Shown piece by piece: positions 1 to 11,835 of a stretch of DNA of 64,000 bases. The DNA comes from Strongylocentrotus droebachiensis (lineage: Eukaryota; Echinodermata; Echinoidea; Camarodonta; Strongylocentrotidae). The position numbers and the translations under genes are program-made. Within the stretch, counting starts at the first letter, position 1. Each line of letters begins with the position of its first letter. The stretch lies in NCBI GenBank assembly GCA_035222895.1, contig JAVYIG010002758.1, positions 159,001 through 223,000 on the forward strand. The letters are read 5' to 3'. A model generated the notes under the pieces. The model was not told the DNA's origin. It ran no database searches and saw only the letters and a list, made by a program, of their open reading frames with translations.

Positions 1-32
1 TAAAGATACAGACAGGCTGAAGATACCCCAGG

Positions 33-375
33 GGAGAGAGAGGAGAGAGAAAGAAGAGAGAGGGGAGAGAGAGGGGAGGAGAGAGGAGAGAGGAGAGAAG
101 AGAGAGAGGAAAGAGAGGAGAGAGAATAGAGAGAGGAGAGAGAGGAGAGAGGAGAGAGGAGAGGGAGGAGAGAGAGGAGAGAGAGGAGAGAGAGGAGAAA
201 GAGGAGAAAGAGAAGAAAGAGGAGAGAGAGGGGAGAGAGGGGAGAGAGGGGAGAGAGAGAGGAGAGAGAGGAGAGAGAGGAGAGGATAGAGAGGAGAGAG
301 AGAGAGAGAGAGATAGGGGAGAGAAAGAGAGATAGGGGAGAGAAAGAGAAAGAGAAAGAGAGAGAGAGAGAGAGA
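33..375. repeat. (GA)n-rich purine microsatellite
   Basis: About 340 bases of almost pure purine made of GA, GGA and GAAA variants, with the strand bias kept throughout. It is a degenerate GA microsatellite. The reads through it are low-complexity and not coding. Confidence 0.95.
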
Positions 376-1285
376 CCCTGGAAAAAGGGGGAGATCCTAT
401 ATATCACTCCCCTATAATTTTACTTATAATTCTAACAGCTTACAACATAAGACAAAAGCATGCAACGCATACAAACAATACGTTTTAAATATGATTAAAA
501 AACTGGACATTTATCAGCTATTTGTTTGCAAAAGTAAGACATTAAAAAAAGTAATACAACAATCAAATTTCTCGTTAAAAATAACCTACTTTTACTTATA
601 GCAAATGTTATTGTTCCTATTTGCATCAATTAAGGCTTCAGACGAAACATGAGAATAACATCAAGGACAAAATTGTATTGATTTTCTTGATTTTCTTCAT
701 AAAAATCACATCCATTTAAAATGAAACCCTTTTACCTTGGATGTTCATCTGTAAATTTAGAATGAAGTCACGTTTTTTAATCTTTTATCAGTGCAACCCC
801 CAGCCCGGCACAAAAATAAAATCTTCTATTCATCAAAAGAGCTATATGATACATACATTGGACGAGCTCGATATCACATTAAAGCGTTTGATTTTCTTTT
901 CGCTGAGAATAGCAGGAAGATTTTCTTGCAATTGCATTAAAGGTAACCTTCAGCCAATGTTTTGTATAACTGGTCTATTGTTTGAAAAAATCATTGGAAC
1001 TCCATTAACAGAGATCTCTGACATTCAGTTGTTATTTTTTTTATTTGTATTTTGAGTTCTATAAGGGCTTATCTCCCTATTCAGAGGAAATTCTACAATT
1101 CCATTTCACAAATTTCTCAAAATCAAGTGCATTTTTAAGACAATTAGAGCAAAACCTGCATATGATAACTGATTGAGGGAATATAAAAAAGAAGCTTTTA
1201 AAAACAGGCATTCCATAAACTTATTCTAGAAAAATAAACAAGATTTCTGTTATTAAAAACAGGTGATAGTGGTTCACTTTTGAAT
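376..1285. other. Unique AT-rich DNA, no gene seen
   Basis: AT-rich sequence with a 104-residue open read (741-1055) that lacks coding character and has no convincing splice signals. I see no repeat family or RNA gene. Confidence 0.6.
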
Positions 1286-1370
1286 TATCTGTTTAGAGCC
1301 AGAAGGATATTAACTCATATATCTTAACACATACTTTAACATTTGCCCCCATCAGAGCAGAGACACTTAT
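1286..1370. repeat. AGCCAGAAGGG foldback family, eroded copy
   Basis: The left arm reads TCTGTTTAGAGCCAGAAGG followed by ATTAACTCAT. The right arm is decayed but keeps a TTTGCCCCC and CAGAGCAGAGAC remnant. It belongs to the short palindromic family best preserved at 15476-15560. Confidence 0.55.
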
Positions 1371-1959
1371 CATATACCATATAACAATATGACATATTTT
1401 AAAGAGAGAAATATTGTTTAAAGTGGATAAAAAGGCTTTGGAACCTGCCCCCTTCTCATCTTACATCATCAACATCAGAGGAGTCATTCATGCAAAATAT
1501 ATCAAGCATACTATTTGAAAACCAGAAACTTTTGCATGCATGAAGTATTCCTGCTTTATATTTATATTTTTGAAGTTCATGCCGCAAAAACCTGAATGAC
1601 ACTCGACGCAACATTCGTTTTGTTTCCTCCAGTGAAAATGTCCGTCCTTGACAATTCACTAAGTTGTTATTCAAAAGTTGACATCTCAAGTGTTTTAAAT
1701 CTAATGGAAAAGGTGCTATATATATATGTTTGACTTTTATCATTATTTATAGAGCTATATCCTTATTTACAGTGGGTTGCTAAGGATGGAAAGACAAAAT
1801 AATGATGTTCTGAATCATATAAAAAATACATTTATGAGGTCTTAGATCTCTAAGATCACCAGTTGAAAACAATGTACACACTTTATTGCCGTTGGGTGTG
1901 CCAACAATGTTCAGTTCACATAGTTTTCAGATATGGTTTAAAGGCTGCTTTCATGTGTA
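1371..1959. other. Unique AT-rich DNA
   Basis: No supported gene. A 95-residue minus-strand open read (1456-1743) has no recognisable domain and no clear splice sites. Confidence 0.55.
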
Positions 1960-2290
1960 CAATAATGATAACGATAGCTATAATCCTAATCACAACCTTA
2001 ACTCATGTATAAATATATAAATGACTATAAGTATAAGTACAACCTTAACCATAATCTTAATCATGACTATTACTACAACTATAACTATAAATATACTATA
2101 ACTATAATTATAACTACATGTATAACTATAACCATAACGATAATTATAACTATAGCTTCAAATATAACTATACCAATATCTATTACAATATACCATTAAC
2201 CATAACCATAACTACAACATTATAACTATAATAGCTATAACTATACCAATGTATATAACTATATACCATAACCACAATCATAACTAACAC
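1960..2290. repeat. Degenerate ATAACT-type minisatellite
   Basis: Repeated 6- to 9-base words such as ACTATAACTATA, ACCATAACC and CTATAATTATA fill this stretch with only A, T and C on the plus strand. Open reads made of Tyr, Asn, Ile and Thr here are by-products of the repeat. Confidence 0.85.
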
Positions 2291-4101
2291 TAAATTGTTC
2301 CCAAATCAGTCTCCTTAAGTTATATGGAAAATGTTTAGGATATTGGTGTTGCAGGTTCCCTTACTTATTTATGCTTATCAAACTTTTTTATCAAAACAGC
2401 ACCAACGTTTTTTTCCTTCTCAGATATCAGGTATCACAATACCAATATCCAATACATTTTCCAAATAAACTTAGAAGATCAAGATATCAATCATTTTGAA
2501 ATACATTTAGGTAAAACAGGACAAGTTGTTTAAAGCTTTATGTTACATTGGCCTTGGTCACATTTCAACCCCCCCCCCCACCCCCAAAAGACAAAAACTG
2601 CAAATGGTTGACTTAGGTCACCAAGCCTATCTTTTATTGAAATGTGTTTACATCTAGTCTACATTGGCCTCTGAGACTTGTCCATAATTCTATAGATAAT
2701 CCTATAATAAAGATATTGCCCACGGGGAAATTTGTAAAAATGTCTGCGATCATGTCATATTTGTTTGCTTAGCACTGCAGCTGAAATAAATGCCTCACCC
2801 AAGTAAAGCAGGGTGTCTCTCAGTTTAGAAAGGTCATTTGTCCCTATAAAGGCCGTTTATGATCGATAACTTGATTTCCAGGTACAAATAGAATTCTATT
2901 TAATTCAATTCAATTCATTTTTTCTTGGTTTAAAACTATATATCTTTAAAAAGAAAGTCACCATTTATATTGGTAATGTATATCACATTAATCAAATAAA
3001 TTTATTAAAATCACTGATGATTTTTTTGTTGTCTGAGAAACCGACACGGTACCATTTAAGTTTTTTTAAATGATTTATCGGCCCCAACCATGATAAAATG
3101 TGATGTAATAGATTGGTGGTAATACCTTTATGAAGTTCCCTTCACAAATCACTTTCATTATGGTGATGTCTTTAATTTCAGAGTTGCTTGTAATGCAGTA
3201 TACAGAATCCTTATCATTTTCATTGAAAATTAACATTCCTTATTCCCCTAACTAAATATGGATTACCTTTCATCAACATTCAAGGGCATTTTTTTTACAA
3301 TAAAATTCATAAACAACTACTTTCAACTTCCAACTGCTGACAGAATGTCAATTACTAACTTTGATTTATATCAGTGATTTGAAGCATTGAAATGGATAAC
3401 CCTCATATCCTGATGTTCGTAAGTAAAATAGTATGTCATCGAAACCTTATCTTGCAGAAACGAAAATAATCAAACAGTAGGTAAAAAGCTGATGAAGCCT
3501 GTTACAAATAACACTCTTTGCATCACCAAGTGGAGATACATGCTTCTTCTTCTCACCCCGAGTGATTCAAGGAGAGACAGGAAGACATACAAGAATGGAG
3601 AGACAAGATAAATTTACTTTATTTTTTAAAGAGGAAGCACGAGCGAAGTAACCTTGTTTGTCCAAATCGATTCTTCTCGTTTTAACCCGCATTTTTGTTC
3701 TGCAATGCGCAGCCATGATTTATGAGTTCATTGTTTGATCGTGTTCAGGTAGTGACTGTTAAAGGGCAATCCAACCCTTGTAGTATTAAAGGTCATTTGT
3801 ATGAAGGCAGAAAAACACGAGAAACAGAATGGCGAAAGTTTAAAATAAATCAGACCAAAACTATGAATGTTTGAAATATGAGATCACTAATTCTATGCGT
3901 GTCTGAAATAAATATCTAGGTCAGGAAAACTGTGACTAAGTCACAGATTGCGATGGTTGGCAATAAAAAACAATGCTGATTAGGCTAAAAATAGTGATTA
4001 AAAATCATTGTTAGATTTTTTAGATTTAAATTAATCAAAAAGAAGAAAAAAATCACTACACAGGGTGACAAAACCATATCTCTGGGGCGTCTTTTAAACA
4101 T
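2291..4101. other. AT-rich spacer with a (TTGAA)n tail and a C-run
   Basis: No gene is supported. A poly-C stretch lies at about 2570-2586. A short AATTC-AATTC run at about 2900-2926 looks like the minus-strand 3' tail of a LINE with (TTGAA)n ending. A TTAAAGGGCAATCC word near 3759 resembles the end of a TTAA-flanked element, but I found no matching second end. Confidence 0.5.
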
Positions 4102-4105
4102 TTAA

Positions 4106-4607
4106 AGGTAATACAAAGTTTTGGTATGGGGTCATGAATTTCGTTCAAATGAACATATTGGACGCATATGCTGTCCTACAATATTCAGTGATCGTTGTCG
4201 CGGTTGAAATCGAGTCTAAAGTTATGAAATTGTAAATAATAAACTCTTTATGTAGTATAGCTCCCTCTCATGGTCAAGATATTGATTAAGCTATAAAACA
4301 ATGTTTCTTGACTAAAATCTACCGATTAGTTGTTCCCGTTCGGAAATTATATATCACAACTACATATTCTGAGATTTTCATGGTCGCAACTACTATTGTA
4401 CGGCCGTAGGCGCTACTTGAAATTTATCAAAATTTACCGGGAGCACCGGTAAATTTTTATATTCAATTTTTCTCGAAAGCAGAAGTGTTTTAGGGGCTAA
4501 ATTTTCTAGTGCTTATAATACATCCACAGGGGCATCCAAATATATCAAAATTGTAAAGAATTACTATCCACCCAATTTTCAAAATTTCCCAAAACTTTGT
4601 ATTACCT
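4106..4607. mobile_element. Non-autonomous DNA transposon (MITE), TTAA-flanked
   Basis: About 500 bases bounded by long terminal inverted repeats: the left end AGGTAATACAAAGTTTTGG is mirrored by CCAAAACTTTGTATTACCT on the right. TTAA sits directly outside both ends (4102-4105 and 4608-4611), as expected of a piggyBac-type target duplication. It could also be part of the TIR, because both ends read TTTAA. No transposase frame is present. The family assignment rests on the TTAA alone. Confidence 0.85.
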
Positions 4608-4611
4608 TTAA

Positions 4612-5479
4612 GGGAAGCTAAACTGCTATAAATTTCTTTTAGAAATCAACCAAAAATATTATAAATTTATTTCAATTTCAGTATACAATGTTATATTATA
4701 CAAGTAGTTAGAGAGAAATAGGTATCAAATTGGCAGCACATGGTCAAAAGAATAAATTCATTTACCAATATATATGCTTATTATTTTGCTTCATTATAAG
4801 TTTTGTTTCCATACAGTTTCATCTACAAATAATACTTCCTCCAACGTCTGCAAAGGAAAAATAAAAATACTGCAGTTGCCATCTTGAGGAGTATACAGAG
4901 CCTAGCCATTCAGGCAAATTAAATTTCTGTTCCTGAATGGGTGAGACATACCTTACAAGAAGGAATGAATGGTCTTTAATCCATTTGCAATCGATGCAAT
5001 ACCCTGACTGAAAACACATATGGGGTAACATTGCCCAAGACATCTTTGCTTATACTTGTTTTCGGTTCTCAATCGCCTCGTGTTCTAGTTCTATGTTAGG
5101 ATAAATTCTACATTGCGCTGATGCATCAGAAAATCAATCACCTGATCCATCACCCTTTGGGGAAAGCTCATGAGAATATCTAACTTGAAATGACAAAGAA
5201 ACACAGCATGGTGATTATACATGCTACTATTATGTCGAAAAGTAAAGACAGTTAATCTCTGGTTGCAAGTCACAACCTTAGGCAGATATATCATGTATAA
5301 TGTCAGTCATAAGTGAGACCAATTGAATAACATGAAGGATTATCTTTTCCTCAAAGGATTTACAGAAAGAAGATAGAATGTATAAGAGTATAAATATAAT
5401 GTATAAGAGTATAAATATAATGTATTTGCTAATTTAACCCTTTTACTGTCTCAGATTTATAGAAAAGATGCCTTTTCTC
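4612..5479. other. Spacer between two TTAA-flanked elements
   Basis: AT-rich. It holds a 24-base tandem duplication (see 5376-5424) and a minus-strand acceptor-like site near 4857 that I could not support as an exon. Confidence 0.5.
5376..5424. repeat. 24-bp tandem duplication
   Basis: The word AATGTATAAGAGTATAAAT occurs twice back to back with identical spacing and is followed by the start of a third copy (ATAATGTAT). Confidence 0.85.
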
Positions 5480-5483
5480 TTAA

Positions 5484-5850
5484 AGGTAAAGACCAGTTAT
5501 GGTCATGCGATTGCATTGTAAAAGAAACGTTGTGGAATCGATCAGAAAAGGTTGATCATCTAGCATCTAGCATCTGCAAGGTTCGGGAATTATCAAAATG
5601 ATAAGAAATTTGGCCCATTCTTCGTAAAGTTACAAGCGCTATACACAGAAAGATGTATATGGGACTACCCTATATCTCTCACAGTCCATGAGAGAAACAA
5701 ATTTACCAAATATATGAATTAGTAGGCGGTTTCCCGGCAAATTTGTTATCATCATGTATTAGTCAAAACATATTCTTTCACATGATTGGTAATGAGAGCT
5801 TCCATTTCATTTTTTGAAATTGGGGGCGTTTCCAATACTGGTCTTTACCT
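5484..5850. mobile_element. Non-autonomous DNA transposon (MITE), TTAA-flanked
   Basis: The left end AGGTAAAGACCAGTTATGG is mirrored by CCAATACTGGTCTTTACCT on the right, with one or two mismatches. TTAA lies outside both ends (5480-5483 and 5851-5854). The first five TIR bases (AGGTA) match the element at 4106-4607, but the interiors differ, so the two are probably related families using the same kind of transposase. No coding capacity. Confidence 0.85.
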
Positions 5851-5854
5851 TTAA

Positions 5855-6904
5855 AACGATACATTATGCATACTTTCTCAACAAAAACTGCTAATTTCAA
5901 AGAAAACACATTAAAAACCAAAAAGAAAAATCTGACACAATCCGGCAGAAATGCAAAACCATGAAATCAGAAACGTAAACAAAAATGTGAAGTACCACAG
6001 CTCTTTTTCTGTTCACATTTGGTATGCATACACCACTAATGCCACAAGTACCTCAACATCATGGAGAACACCCGCAGAAGAACTAAGCACATTTTAAAGT
6101 CTGATCCTCTACCTCTCAATTTCAAAAGTTGTTTTCCTCAAACGCCCACTCAACATTCCCTCAAAATTCATCACAAATATTGCCGTCTTTATTGATGGAC
6201 AAATGCGAATCTAGGCTAAAGGGGAGCTAGATATGTTTGTGTTCTATGGGCATGTTTAAAGTCAACCTTCCATGAATTGCAGATTTATACTTTTACAAAT
6301 TGCTCATTTGACAATACATGTAACAAAAGAGGCATAGTTGGAGAATAGGGCTATTCCCCCCCTCCCCCCTTCTGCCAATGAATTAATTATAGGGAGCATG
6401 TCTGATACGACATTTTTCTGTCAATATAAGGATAACGGCTTTTTCATTTTCACAAAATAATTTATACATTTCTTCTCAAATCGGAACAAAGAAATGGTTT
6501 GAGATAAACTGAATGTTGAAAGCTGTTATACAATAAGCATGTTTCAGGCAGAACAACATTAATGAAGAGGAAAATGTTTATGCTTCAAATATGCAGTACC
6601 CTTAGTAGAGTTTGATGATGTGCATAAACTAGGATATAAATGTGCCCACTCATTGTATGCAAAACTTGAGGTAGAAACAAAGAAAAATATATTGGAAGAA
6701 GAATTGAAAAACAGTAGAATTTGTGAAAAACATTCCTGAAAAGAAAAGAACCATCCCGTTAACCTGTTGAATATGATTTGATTTTTGTACACTTTTGATT
6801 TACTCCAGCCCAAGTTATCTAGGGCTTAGTATTCAATAACAAGAAAACATGACAGAATAAAAAAAAACAGCTTACAGAGGAAAGTAATAATGAGAAGTGC
6901 CTAC
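5855..6904 (-). other. Intron 1 (start) of the minus-strand signal-peptide gene; no further exon seen
   Basis: Begins (minus strand) with the GTAGGC donor of the exon at 6905-7070. I scanned toward lower coordinates and found no second exon with convincing acceptor, frame and donor. The 84-residue minus-strand read at 6559-6813 has no coding character. The intron probably continues beyond the window start. Confidence 0.45.
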
Positions 6905-7070
6905 CTTCTATAGGCTCAGGTGTGTTGACAATGGTGGCTACGACATCACCCACAAGCAACATCAAACAGATGGCTACGACTCGAAGAACAAACCAAGATC
7001 TCTTCCATCTTTTCCACCTCTTTCTTCCCGATCCTACCATCATCATCTCCATCATTTCCATCACCTCCAT
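6905..7070 (-). CDS. First coding exon of a secreted or membrane protein
   Basis: Read on the minus strand, an ATG in a favourable context (AAAC before, G after) opens a frame of 55 codons plus one base, ending at an AAG|GTAGGC splice donor. The peptide starts MEVMEMMEMMMVGSG, continues with a strongly basic RKRWKRWKRSW, then a hydrophobic run FVLRVVAICLMLLVGDVVA, then TIVNTPEPIE. This is the layout of a signal peptide, with likely cleavage after VVA; a type II anchor is the alternative. Phase 1 immediately after a signal peptide is usual in genes for modular extracellular proteins. The Met-rich start offers several possible in-frame initiators; I chose the most upstream. Later exons are not recognised, so the product is unknown. 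The GC content is higher than in the flanks. Confidence 0.6.
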
Positions 7071-8120
7071 GTTTGCCGTTGGTCAATCGTATTATCAGCA
7101 AACTCTGATCTCTAAAGAAATGGCCGGACTAGAGATTGTGGTAATTCCATGCTGAATTTTGGCGCGGTGGTCAGTCCAGTGCACACAACTCAGCAGCCAG
7201 CGTTGACAGAGCGTTTCATCGCTTGAATCGGAATGAGAGAGGAGAATAGAACGCTTTGCGGAGCGCCTCGTGGAGATTCACGGACTAGCAAGGTATGGAG
7301 AGAATACAGGCTTTGTTTGCAGAGTTTCTTGTTTTACTTGCACCCCCGTTCTCTCATTCTCACGTTGAGGTGTGGAATGATTCAATGTTGTTTGGTTTCG
7401 CGCTGTCTCAATCTGTCATCAAATCTGGCACATCCTACGATGACATTTAGAGAATGCTGGATATTTCCTCCTCAAGCCTCCCATAAACATGCAGTGAAAG
7501 TCAGAAGCTATAGTGTGTGCACCATGACTCAGCAGCTGATCACAGATCTAGATGATCAACACTATGTTCTTGTCACATCACATGAATGTTTCAATCCTTT
7601 CTCTGTACCCTACTGCTACATCCAATAAATTAACCCACACTTACAGGGGTCTATGATTTCTAAATGGCAGCAGGCACACGTCTCGCTTCCCCACCATCAC
7701 CTGCGGAGCAGCAAAAGTGGAGGCACAATCTGCGAGGGAGGGAAGAGCTGATGACACGAGACACCTGCTGCTGATGAGGATTTTATCTTGTTTCTGCGGC
7801 GTGAAGAGTCAGGTTACAGCATACCACCACTCGCTGCCAAGAGGAGGTGTTATACCCTCCTCTCTCTCCTCGTCGTCTGTCGTAGTATGATCACTGAGCG
7901 GCCTGGAATGCCATCAGTTTATGAGATTGAGATGTAGGTTGTAATCTCTGCCATGGGTGGGAAACACAAGCTCTTTGTACTTTCTTCCCTCTGGATGGGC
8001 TCGGGATGACGCAGAGATGAGTTTTATATCTGAGGGGGAGAATAAACAGTGGAAAGCCAGTCATTAGAGAGAGTGTGGAAGAAATGCGACTTGGAGTGAC
8101 ACATTGTCAAGAAGTTGCAT
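7071..8120 (-). promoter_or_regulatory. Probable 5' UTR and upstream region of the signal-peptide gene
   Basis: About 1 kb directly upstream (minus sense) of the first coding exon is less AT-rich than its surroundings and free of the repeat families seen elsewhere. It should contain the transcription start, but I see no decisive TATA or initiator. A 131-residue plus-strand read (7233-7628) lies in it and is more likely fortuitous than a divergent gene. Confidence 0.35.
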
Positions 8121-8329
8121 GAAAAAATCAAGAGGGAATAGTTTACTAACTGGGAGCTGGGAGGATTAATGTTTCAATGAAGATAGCAGATTCCAGACAA
8201 GCCTTGAAGTGTACGGTTGAGAGAGGGTAAAACAGGAGGCACAAGAGCTTGATAGATGGCACAGAAAAGATTCCCTGAGAAAAGGGTTGTGTATGCAAGA
8301 AGCTGGTAAAAACAAAGAAGTGTTTATAG

Positions 8330-8465
8330 GTGCAAAGGAGAGAAAAGGAGGAGAGAGATGATAGAAAGAGAGAAGGAGAGAGCAAGCAGGAGAGATAAGG
8401 AGAGGAAGAGGGAGGAGAAAATATATACGAGGGGAGAGAGAGAAATATAGAGAAAAAGAAAGCGA
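8330..8465. repeat. GA-rich purine tract
   Basis: Degenerate GA/GGA microsatellite of about 135 bases. The Ser/Leu/Phe-rich minus-strand reads across it are low-complexity artefacts. Confidence 0.8.
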
Positions 8466-9082
8466 TTTACAATTCCACACCCGGTGAGAATCTGGCACAA
8501 GAAGCTGATACCAAAAGCCTACCAATTTTGTCACAGCTCTGGATTTGTGTTTGATAATTTCACTAGCTCACTATGACTATCCTCTACAAGTTAGTATGAC
8601 TGCAGATCTCACAAAATCAAACCTAGAGATCAAAAAGAGCTAAAGGCTGTTTCACTAATGAATGAAGAATCGGAGATGGAAATAGAGAAGGAGCAATACG
8701 CAAGAAAATAATTGTAATCCATGACAGGCAAAATAGTACAGGGGGGGGGGGGGAGGTGGGAAGAGGAGGGATATTCACATCGACCTTCCCTCCTTTCTTT
8801 CTCTCTCTTTCCTTGTTGTTTTCCCTTTATTTTGTGCACTTTGATTGGGGAAGGCATATATGCCCCACCATGTCCCACTGTAGCTACATAACTGACTCCA
8901 CCATGAAGTATTGTACACTGAGCTAAGAATTGTGAAATTATATAACGAGTCTGAAAATTGAAAACAACCCCAAGAATAGCAGCTATTTCTTACAGTGAGC
9001 AAAATTGTAGGTTTTCATGGAATGAAGCAACAGAATATGACGTCAAGAATCCCTACAAGCAATGTATACTTGACACACTTGA
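8466..9082. other. Unique DNA with a G-run
   Basis: A run of 13 G at about 8741-8753, followed by a short CT-rich segment at 8785-8815. No gene supported. Confidence 0.6.
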
Positions 9083-9165
9083 TTCTGTCGAGAGCCAGAA
9101 GGGCATTAGCTCTGTGTTAAACTTAATGAGTTAACACCCATCTGGCTTTCAACAGATGATATTTG
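9083..9165. repeat. AGCCAGAAGGG foldback family, near-complete copy
   Basis: The left arm TCTGTCGAGAGCCAGAAGGG, then CATTAGCTC, is mirrored by GAGTTAACACCCATCTGGCT and then TTCAACAGA. The arms are about 30 bases around a short AT-rich loop. It can fold into one long hairpin. Confidence 0.75.
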
Positions 9166-9850
9166 ATATGTTTGAACAAAATGAAAATGAATGAATGGTG
9201 CTCATATCAATCCCAAAGGTGTTTGAAGAAAAAAAATGGAACAATCAGACAATATGTGTTTATTGATTTCCATAAATTTAAAGGAGAAAATCAGTTTCCC
9301 TTTTCCCTTTATCTTGTAAGTGCCTTTCAAAATGCATGAAGGCAATAGGGTTGTAATTCTAAAAAACAACAGTACAATTTCAGTTTCAATATTTCTCTTG
9401 CTCTTGCTTTTCTTGGTTTCCTTGCTGTCCATGATCATTTGGGTTAATTTTGCCTAATAAACCAGGGAAGTAATATTATAACTAAGGGTAGAAACATTAT
9501 ATATCAAGTTACTGCTTTCCTGACACAACATTATATACATACTGTAAGAAGACAATTTTATTTCAGAATTTTTGCCAAGACAAAAATATTGGACTTTATA
9601 TTTTAAGGGTTCTACGTACGCCACATGCTCCAGACTCCAGAGTCAATATCATAAACTAACCATAGTCTCATATAATCCTCCTTGTATAAATAGATATCTG
9701 AGCAATAATTCTTTATGTTCTGTCTGTGACTTCCAATAAATTTCAGTATACTTCTCTGAAAATAATATCAAACTAAGGCTACTAAGCCAATTACAAAGAT
9801 CTGACCCCGCTTTTGGCTCCTCACAAGGCATTTCCTACACGCTCAAATAG
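9166..9850. other. Unique AT-rich DNA
   Basis: No gene, repeat or RNA feature recognised. Open reads at 9202-9438 and 9649-9831 (minus) have no coding character. Confidence 0.55.
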
Positions 9851-10177
9851 GCCTGTTTTCATCAGGCCGAAGTTGCAAAATAACCCGCTATATTAACTAC
9901 CAATAGCCTGATCTCAAATTAGCCAGCTAACTTGCGTCTTCAACAGCCCGCAGTTGCAATTAGTGGGCTATTTGGTAGAGAAAATATCTGAGAAATGTTG
10001 GTCTTGTTTCCAAAATAGCCCTCTATATAGAAAATAGCAGGCTAATTATAGCGCGCGGATGAGCTAGTTTGTGATGAGCGTATCGGTCTGGAGGAGATGC
10101 AATTTCGAGCTACGGGAAAATATCCAGAGTCTGAAAATAGTGGGTTATTTTGCAACTTCGGTCTGATGAAAACAGGC
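9851..10177. mobile_element. MITE with terminal inverted repeats over 40 bp
   Basis: The left end GCCTGTTTTCATCAGGCCGA, continuing AGTTGCAAAATAACCCGCTAT, is mirrored almost perfectly at the right end, which finishes TCTGATGAAAACAGGC. The interior repeats short words such as AATAGC and GGGCTATTT, also partly in inverted order. The flanks ATAG (left) and ATATAG (right) do not give a clear target duplication, so I do not assign a superfamily. It has no coding capacity. Confidence 0.85.
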
Positions 10178-10399
10178 ATATAGAGTCATAACAAAAATGG
10201 TAGACATACAGCTCTCTATACAGGCCTCCATACAGGCTTTTCATGGGTCAGTTTCAAGTTGGATTTATGCCCCAGGCAGGATTTATAAATAATGGTCCAA
10301 TACTTGTTTCTTTCAAATTCCGCTTGAGAAGAGAAAATAGACTTCACTGTTTTGAAATCCCTATGATCTCACCTTTTATCAACTAAAATAATAGGAATC

Positions 10400-10465
10400 T
10401 GGTGAATATATATATAGGCCTATATATATATATTTATGAAGAAGGGGGGGGGGGGGGGCGGGGGG
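10400..10465. repeat. AT repeat with central palindrome, followed by a G-run
   Basis: An (AT)n stretch is centred on the palindrome TATAGGCCTATA. After a short spacer comes a G-run broken by a single C at about 10444-10466. Confidence 0.8.
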
Positions 10466-10466
10466 T

Positions 10467-11164
10467 TCAAATTGGGAATGGGCTTTAAAAGGAAAGCAAG
10501 GATACATTAAGAGACACCCCAGACATCATCAGTCTGCAGTCTTCTGAGAGGATCGCATCTTTAATCACTCGGTAATGGGGACACAAAGAATACAATTTAT
10601 CCAAATGATAGCTGCCAGGCAACATCAACATGAAGAGAGGAGGAGCAACACAGCAGAGCAGGAGAGAGACGGAACATTGATGAGTTTCTCTCTTCCATTG
10701 TAATTAGGAGGGATGTAAGACAAATAGAACTGCATCCATCAAAAGCTTTAGCCCCTTGTTGGCGAGATGCCAGCTTGATATGGTTTAAATGCACATGTTC
10801 GAGAGTGTGAGGAGTATAAGGATGTTGTTTAACTTGGTAGGATTAAAAGAAAAACAGAACTATGGCTGCATGTGAGAGACTAAAGCATGACATTTCAATC
10901 TTGATGATTAGAGGTTTCAAAATCACATGGTCCATGGAGAGTTGCTTCCCAGCCAATTTTTTTACACTAATCAAATTCTTAACTCCAACCCTAGACATAA
11001 AATAGAGTCTTAATCAAATAATTTTGTTATGATGAAATAAAGCCAGAAGCAAATGTTGCTGAAAATTACCAATAAGAAATCAATCATTTCTCAGCTCTGC
11101 ATAAAGGAGCCTTAACAGAGTAATGAGTTGTAAATTGAAGCCAAATTGAAGCCATATGTACAGA
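10467..11164. other. Unique AT-rich DNA
   Basis: No supported gene. The minus-strand read at 10597-10794 lacks splice signals and recognisable motifs. Confidence 0.5.
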
Positions 11165-11169
11165 AATAC

Positions 11170-11190
11170 ACACACCCCCCCCCCCTCCCC
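11170..11190. repeat. C-run after a CA stretch
   Basis: ACACACA followed by about a dozen C broken by a T: a homopolymer-type repeat. Confidence 0.8.
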
Positions 11191-11520
11191 ACAGAAACAC
11201 AAAATGTATAATGTAACAACATGTTTAGAATCATATCAGACCTCAGTGCAAGATTGTTATGTCCCATTGCTCTCCAAGAAAATGAGTCTAAAAAGGACAG
11301 AAGAAAATAGAACACCCTTCCATTTAGATGGTAGTATGTGGGTGCATACAAACAAATATACAGTAGATGAACTGACCTTGTCTCAATTGAGAGCTTGAAA
11401 GAATAAGATAAGACCCCAAAGCCTATACACTTCATTTCAGGATCCAAGGTAGATAGGAACCTACTCTATTAAGTCAGACAGATAATTCAACATCTATGTG
11501 CAAATAATGCAATCAATATT

Positions 11521-11715
11521 CTGGTGTGATTTTCTAATTTCTTTATCATTACTTAGTCAATATCATTTTGCTTTATGCTTTCAATACTACTTTTGCTGAT
11601 GATAACACTTTGTAATTAATTTTCTGGTGTGATTTTCTAATTTATTTATCATTAATTAATCAATATCATTTTGCTTTATGCTTTCAATAATACTTTTGCT
11701 GATGATAACACTTTG
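11521..11715. repeat. Tandem duplication, two units of about 103 bp
   Basis: CTGGTGTGATTTTCTAATTT begins both units (11521 and 11624) and both run on to GCTGATGATAACACTTTG with only scattered differences. This is a recent local duplication of AT-rich DNA. Confidence 0.9.
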
Positions 11716-11835
11716 GAGTCATTTCTAATTCACTTCAATTGATTATCAGGTAAGGTAAAAAATTGTATGTAAATACTGCTCTGGAGCTTTAAAGAATGAC
11801 AATCTTTACTCAGAGTTTCACTTCAATACTATGAT

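Noticed and set aside
4809-4857. Minus-strand segment after TTTTTCCTTTGCAG reading TLEEVLFVDETVWKQNL then stop
   Set aside because: Strong acceptor but only 17 codons, and it does not match the phase-1 donor of the exon at 6905-7070.
7233-7628. 131-residue plus-strand frame upstream of the signal-peptide exon
   Set aside because: No motif, no splice pair and odd composition; more likely fortuitous in a less AT-rich promoter region.
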